From assembly GCA_020052895.1 (NCBI GenBank), contig JAGVOE010000028.1, positions 1-8,636 of the forward strand: a stretch of 8,636 nucleotides of DNA, given 5' to 3'. Position 1 is the stretch's first letter; every line of letters begins with the position of its first letter. The notes under the pieces were generated by a model, which made no database searches, was not told the DNA's origin, and saw nothing but the letters and a program-made list of their open reading frames with translations. Made by a program: the position numbers and the translations under genes. Shown here in pieces: positions 6,295-8,636 of this stretch. Source of the stretch: Candidatus Woesebacteria bacterium. GTDB lineage: Bacteria > Patescibacteriota > Microgenomatia > UBA1400 > MFAQ01.

Positions 6295-7428
6295 TTACTG
6301 GGACTGGCAGGTATTATCAGCCGGTGCGACTGAGAGTAGCTTCATTCGCTGGAACTCAGCTTCGTAATCGGTGGCCAGAGCGGTGTCGTGGACAATAAGC
6401 AGGTTCTCGTCGTTTGTTTGATTGGCGGCGGCAGTAAAATTGAATGATCCGAGAATGACAACTTCACTATCGATGATGATTACTTTGTGATGAAAGGTTC
6501 GAGGGTTGCCATCTAAAGTAATACTGGCGCTATTTTGGCGTAGCGGTAAGCACTCAGAGTACTGAGTATTGGCGCCTCTTGACTCGAATATTCCGTCTAC
6601 ACTTACCCCTCGATGAAGCTCACTGATCATGGCTTGTCCGAGCTGGTCATCGGTAAAAGAGAAAGCCATGAAGTGGACAAATTTTTGAGCGCCTAAAACT
6701 TCTGAAATTATCTGATCCATGACTTGGTCTTCGGGGGCGAAGTAGTTTTCGACGGTATGGCCAGCGACTACAAAGCTAGGATGAGGAGTGTTGGAAGGTG
6801 AGGTCACGCCAAACTGTCCGGAAAACAGCTCCTCAAACTCGGTGGTGTAGTTTTCGGCGGCTTCGGCGGAGCAAAAATAGAGAGCGTTTTCGTTGTTTCG
6901 ATAGGCCGCATTTTGGCTGATGTTAAATGAACCGGTCCAGAGGCATTGATGGTCGAAAATAAAAAATTTATTGTGCATAAACGCGGATCGCTTATCGGGG
7001 ATAGTGGAGATACCGGCCGTCTGTACTTCCTTTATTTGTGGATCCGGGTCAGCAAACTCATTGTCGTAAACCACTCGAACAACCACTCCTCGGTTTTGGG
7101 CCGATATCAAGGCTTGAGCTACATTTTCTAAACTAAATTCGTAGACGGCGAGATCAATGGTGGTCGTAGCCATATTTATTTTTTCGATTAGAAAGTCTTC
7201 GATACCTCCGGTAGTGACATGGTCAAAGGGAATTTGAGGGGAGGTGAAGTAAATCTCGTACCAGCTTACCTCGTCAGGAACTAATGAAGAGGTGGTCTCC
7301 TCCGTGACAGCTGGTGGAGTGATGGGGGTAGCCACGGTTGAGTCGCGAGGTGATAAGTAATAAATAAGAATAAAGAGAACGAGTGACAGTAGGTAGAGCC
7401 AGTTTTTAGATAGTTTGGTCTTGGACAT
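6295..7428 (-). CDS. Membrane-anchored phospholipase D-fold protein
   Basis: This is a 377-residue protein with both catalytic HxKx4D motifs of the phospholipase D superfamily: MHNKFFIFD (H152, K154, D159) and FHHKVIIID (H313, K315, D320). Each is followed by the usual GSFN (167-170 and 327-330) and a downstream NEN or DEN (179-181, 340-342). The N-terminus is basic with one hydrophobic helix (about 10-25), then a Thr/Pro-rich linker (about 30-50). This suggests a signal anchor with the enzyme outside the cytoplasmic membrane. Four cysteines (162, 186, 293, 374) could form disulfides there. Two HKD motifs in one chain occur in phospholipases, cardiolipin synthases and endonucleases. With a single anchor and no multi-helix N-terminus, a cardiolipin synthase is less likely than an exported nuclease or lipase. 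It has a strong GGAGG ribosome site, a divergent neighbour (the Nudix gene), and its own terminator. Confidence 0.88.
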   Translation of the reverse strand: MSKTKLSKNWLYLLSLVLFILIYYLSPRDSTVATPITPPAVTEETTSSLVPDEVSWYEIYFTSPQIPFDHVTTGGIEDFLIEKINMATTTIDLAVYEFSLENVAQALISAQNRGVVVRVVYDNEFADPDPQIKEVQTAGISTIPDKRSAFMHNKFFIFDHQCLWTGSFNISQNAAYRNNENALYFCSAEAAENYTTEFEELFSGQFGVTSPSNTPHPSFVVAGHTVENYFAPEDQVMDQIISEVLGAQKFVHFMAFSFTDDQLGQAMISELHRGVSVDGIFESRGANTQYSECLPLRQNSASITLDGNPRTFHHKVIIIDSEVVILGSFNFTAAANQTNDENLLIVHDTALATDYEAEFQRMKLLSVAPADNTCQSQ

Positions 7429-7432
7429 ATTT

Positions 7433-7437
7433 CCTCC
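7433..7437 (-). promoter_or_regulatory. Ribosome binding site of the phospholipase D-like gene
   Basis: GGAGG on the minus strand (7437-7433) lies four bases before the ATG at 7428 and fixes that start. It shows that the organism uses Shine-Dalgarno initiation for some genes, in contrast to the three apparently leaderless ones. Confidence 0.8.
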
Positions 7438-7462
7438 AGTGGAAATTTTAAGGTTCTGATGG

Positions 7463-7477
7463 ATTATAGACTATAAT
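7463..7477. promoter_or_regulatory. 15-bp palindrome: shared divergent promoter of the phospholipase D-like and Nudix genes
   Basis: ATTATAG (7463-7469) and CTATAAT (7471-7477) are exact reverse complements around one central base. The arms hold TATAAT on both strands: 7472-7477 (plus), ending six bases before the Nudix ATG at 7484, and 7468-7463 (minus), about 35 bases before the ATG at 7428. -35 matches are weak. Because the Nudix protein carries a DNA-binding-type wing domain, this may also be its autoregulatory operator. That is inference. Confidence 0.6.
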
Positions 7478-7483
7478 GGACAC

Positions 7484-8158
7484 ATGCTTAAAGGATATGA
7501 TGTCAGTAAGTACGAAAGACCTTCAGTAGCGGTAGATATTATTTTATTTACTATCGAAGATGACCAGCTGAAGCTTTTGTTGGTGCGACGAAATGAAGAA
7601 CCATTTAAGGACAAGTGGGCTTTGCCGGGTGGATTTGTCAAGATGGATGAGTCTTTGGATCAGGCTGCTATTCGTGAGCTGAAAGAAGAGAGCGGGGTAA
7701 AGGACATTTATTTGGAACAACTTTATACCTTTGGTGAGCCTCAGAGAGATCCTCGTACCAGAGTGATTTCGGTAACTTACATGGCCTTGGCGGCAAAGAC
7801 AGCCTGGAGATTACGGGCTTCAGGAGATGTGGTGGAGACGGGCTTTTTCTCTATAACGGATCTTCCGGCCCTAGCTTTTGATCATGAGAGTATCTTTAAA
7901 TATGGTCTGGAGAGGCTTAAAAGCAAACTTGGTTACTCTAGTATTGCCTTTGGCCTGTTACCCAGCACTTTTACTTTGAGCCAGTTGCAAAAAATTTATG
8001 AGGTTATTCTGAGTAAAAACATAGATAAAAGAAACTTTCGAAAAAAGATGCTTTCAACTGATCTTTTAGTATCAGTAGGTGAAAAATTAGCCGGTGGTGC
8101 CCATCGACCAGCAGAACTGTTTCGCTTTAAGAAAAGAGAGGTTGTTTACACCGACTAA
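7484..8158 (+). CDS. NrtR-like Nudix protein with C-terminal winged helix
   Basis: This is a 224-residue protein. Residues ~12-130 form a Nudix hydrolase domain with a complete Nudix box (50-72): G50, E56, R64, E65, E68, E69, G71. The metal-binding glutamates are all present, so catalysis is possible. Residues ~155-220 (AFGLLPSTFTLSQLQKIYEVIL, then DKRNFRKKML, and HRPAELFRFKKR) match the winged helix-turn-helix of NrtR-type regulators, which bind ADP-ribose through the Nudix domain and control NAD-related genes. Related proteins with the same layout are ADP-ribose pyrophosphatases. No NAD gene is nearby, so the target is unknown. Its own palindromic promoter is a candidate. The ATG lies six bases after TATAAT with no Shine-Dalgarno, so the mRNA is probably leaderless. 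The gene is convergent with the helicase (10-bp gap). It could be a plain hydrolase whose wing domain no longer binds DNA. Confidence 0.87.
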   Translation: MLKGYDVSKYERPSVAVDIILFTIEDDQLKLLLVRRNEEPFKDKWALPGGFVKMDESLDQAAIRELKEESGVKDIYLEQLYTFGEPQRDPRTRVISVTYMALAAKTAWRLRASGDVVETGFFSITDLPALAFDHESIFKYGLERLKSKLGYSSIAFGLLPSTFTLSQLQKIYEVILSKNIDKRNFRKKMLSTDLLVSVGEKLAGGAHRPAELFRFKKREVVYTD

Positions 8159-8168
8159 AAACTGTGAG

Positions 8169-8636
8169 TTAGGAACGATGATGACGATGACGTCGAGAAT
8201 GAGGCTTGGGTTTTTGAGGTTTGGGCAAGGCATCAGAGAGGTGGGGTGCAAGCTGACGAAGCCATTCCGGATTGACCCTAAGACAGTGACTGGCGTAGGC
8301 TTTGCCTTGGGTGTTCATAAAAATCTCGTCGGAGACCAGCAGGAAATTGTCATTGGTCGGACCACCGAAGAGAACTGAGCTTGGGTGAATGTAAATGTCG
8401 GACTTGGTCCCATCAACTTTTTTGTAGGCATGCTTGCCGGTATGAACTATTAGATTGGCCAGGAGACCAGCGGTGATGGCCTGATTGGTGGTTTTAAGAT
8501 TGGTTCTGGGTGCGACACTCTCGTCGACCTCCAGGCCACGACTCTTTAGAACACTTACGAGTTCTAGTCTGACATTTCTGGCCTCGTCTAAGGCCTTCTC
8601 ATTTAAAAAGTTATTTTGAGCCCAGTGATCGCTATA
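8169..8636 (-). CDS. DEAH-box (HrpA/Prp43-like) helicase, C-terminal part
   Basis: The reading frame is open from the right edge to TAA at 8171-8169 and gives the last 155 residues of a larger protein. Its start and helicase core lie outside the window. It begins in YSDHWAQNNFLNEKALDEARNVR, which matches the end of the helicase-associated region. The OB-fold-like domain of DEAH helicases follows, with ITAGLL (54-59), IHPSSVLFGG (83-92), a beta-rich segment and the near-invariant PEWLRQLAPH (123-132). These helicases unwind RNA or RNA-protein complexes using ATP. After that signature is a tail of about 20 residues rich in Pro, Lys, Arg and His (KPKPHSRRHRHHRS), which could bind nucleic acid. 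The catalytic motifs cannot be checked here. The gene is convergent with the Nudix gene, with 10 bp between stops and no terminator visible. Confidence 0.88.
   Translation of the reverse strand, partial: YSDHWAQNNFLNEKALDEARNVRLELVSVLKSRGLEVDESVAPRTNLKTTNQAITAGLLANLIVHTGKHAYKKVDGTKSDIYIHPSSVLFGGPTNDNFLLVSDEIFMNTQGKAYASHCLRVNPEWLRQLAPHLSDALPKPQKPKPHSRRHRHHRS

Noticed and set aside
8094..8378. Plus-strand 94-codon frame overlapping the Nudix and helicase ends
   Set aside because: It lies over two well-supported coding regions with clear family signatures, has no recognisable motif, and is a shadow frame.
1..8636. Absence of TGA stops as a sign of TGA recoding
   Set aside because: Only eight genes were seen (TAA five times, TAG three times). 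All families read full length under the standard code, so there is no evidence that TGA is sense.
1..8636. CRISPR array, insertion sequence or tRNA
   Set aside because: No regularly spaced repeats, transposase or terminal inverted repeats, or cloverleaf was found on reading both strands.

Overview
The window is a compact bacterial chromosome segment carrying seven complete or near-complete genes and one gene cut off by the right edge. Gaps are very short (10 bp between 8158 and 8169, 20 bp between 5634 and 5655, 37 bp between 2168 and 2206) and genes alternate between strands. Most are therefore convergent or divergent pairs rather than a long operon. Every stop codon is TAA or TAG, and the long reading frames are intact under the standard bacterial code. 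The organism cannot be named from this. Tight packing, moderate GC, mixed Shine-Dalgarno and apparently leaderless starts, and a TMTC-like membrane/TPR protein would fit a small-genome lineage such as Patescibacteria (CPR). That is a low-confidence inference.

Layout from left to right: positions 1-150 hold no supportable gene, only an imperfect hairpin (51-85) and a clear rho-independent terminator (116-140, minus). A small unknown gene (154-384, minus) reads into that terminator. Its best ribosome binding site belongs to an ATG in another frame, which suggests a one-base frameshift. Next is a multi-spanning membrane protein with C-terminal TPRs (495-2168, plus). A P-type Ca2+-ATPase-like pump (2206-4650, minus) and a Na+/Ca2+-exchanger family antiporter (4702-5634, plus) stand back to back over a perfect 24-bp palindrome. 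Then come an orphan methyltransferase resembling the DNA-phosphorothioation-associated family (5655-6224, minus) and a membrane-anchored phospholipase D-fold enzyme (6295-7428, minus) with its own terminator. A NrtR-like Nudix/winged-helix protein (7484-8158, plus) diverges from it over a second palindrome. The right edge holds the C-terminal 155 residues of a DEAH-box helicase (8169-8636, minus), with a His/Arg-rich tail.

Functionally, the ATPase and exchanger form a plausible calcium export locus: one primary pump and one secondary antiporter under a shared divergent promoter. The Nudix protein probably senses or hydrolyses an ADP-ribose-like nucleotide and may control its own divergent promoter. 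The other genes show no clear pathway link to each other.

The most notable signal is in the intergenic DNA. Both well-defined divergent gene pairs share a palindrome whose two arms are TATAAT boxes on opposite strands. In three genes (starts at 4702, 6224 and 7484) a perfect TATAAT ends exactly six bases before the ATG, which predicts leaderless mRNAs starting at the initiation codon. No CRISPR array, insertion sequence, tRNA or rRNA is visible.
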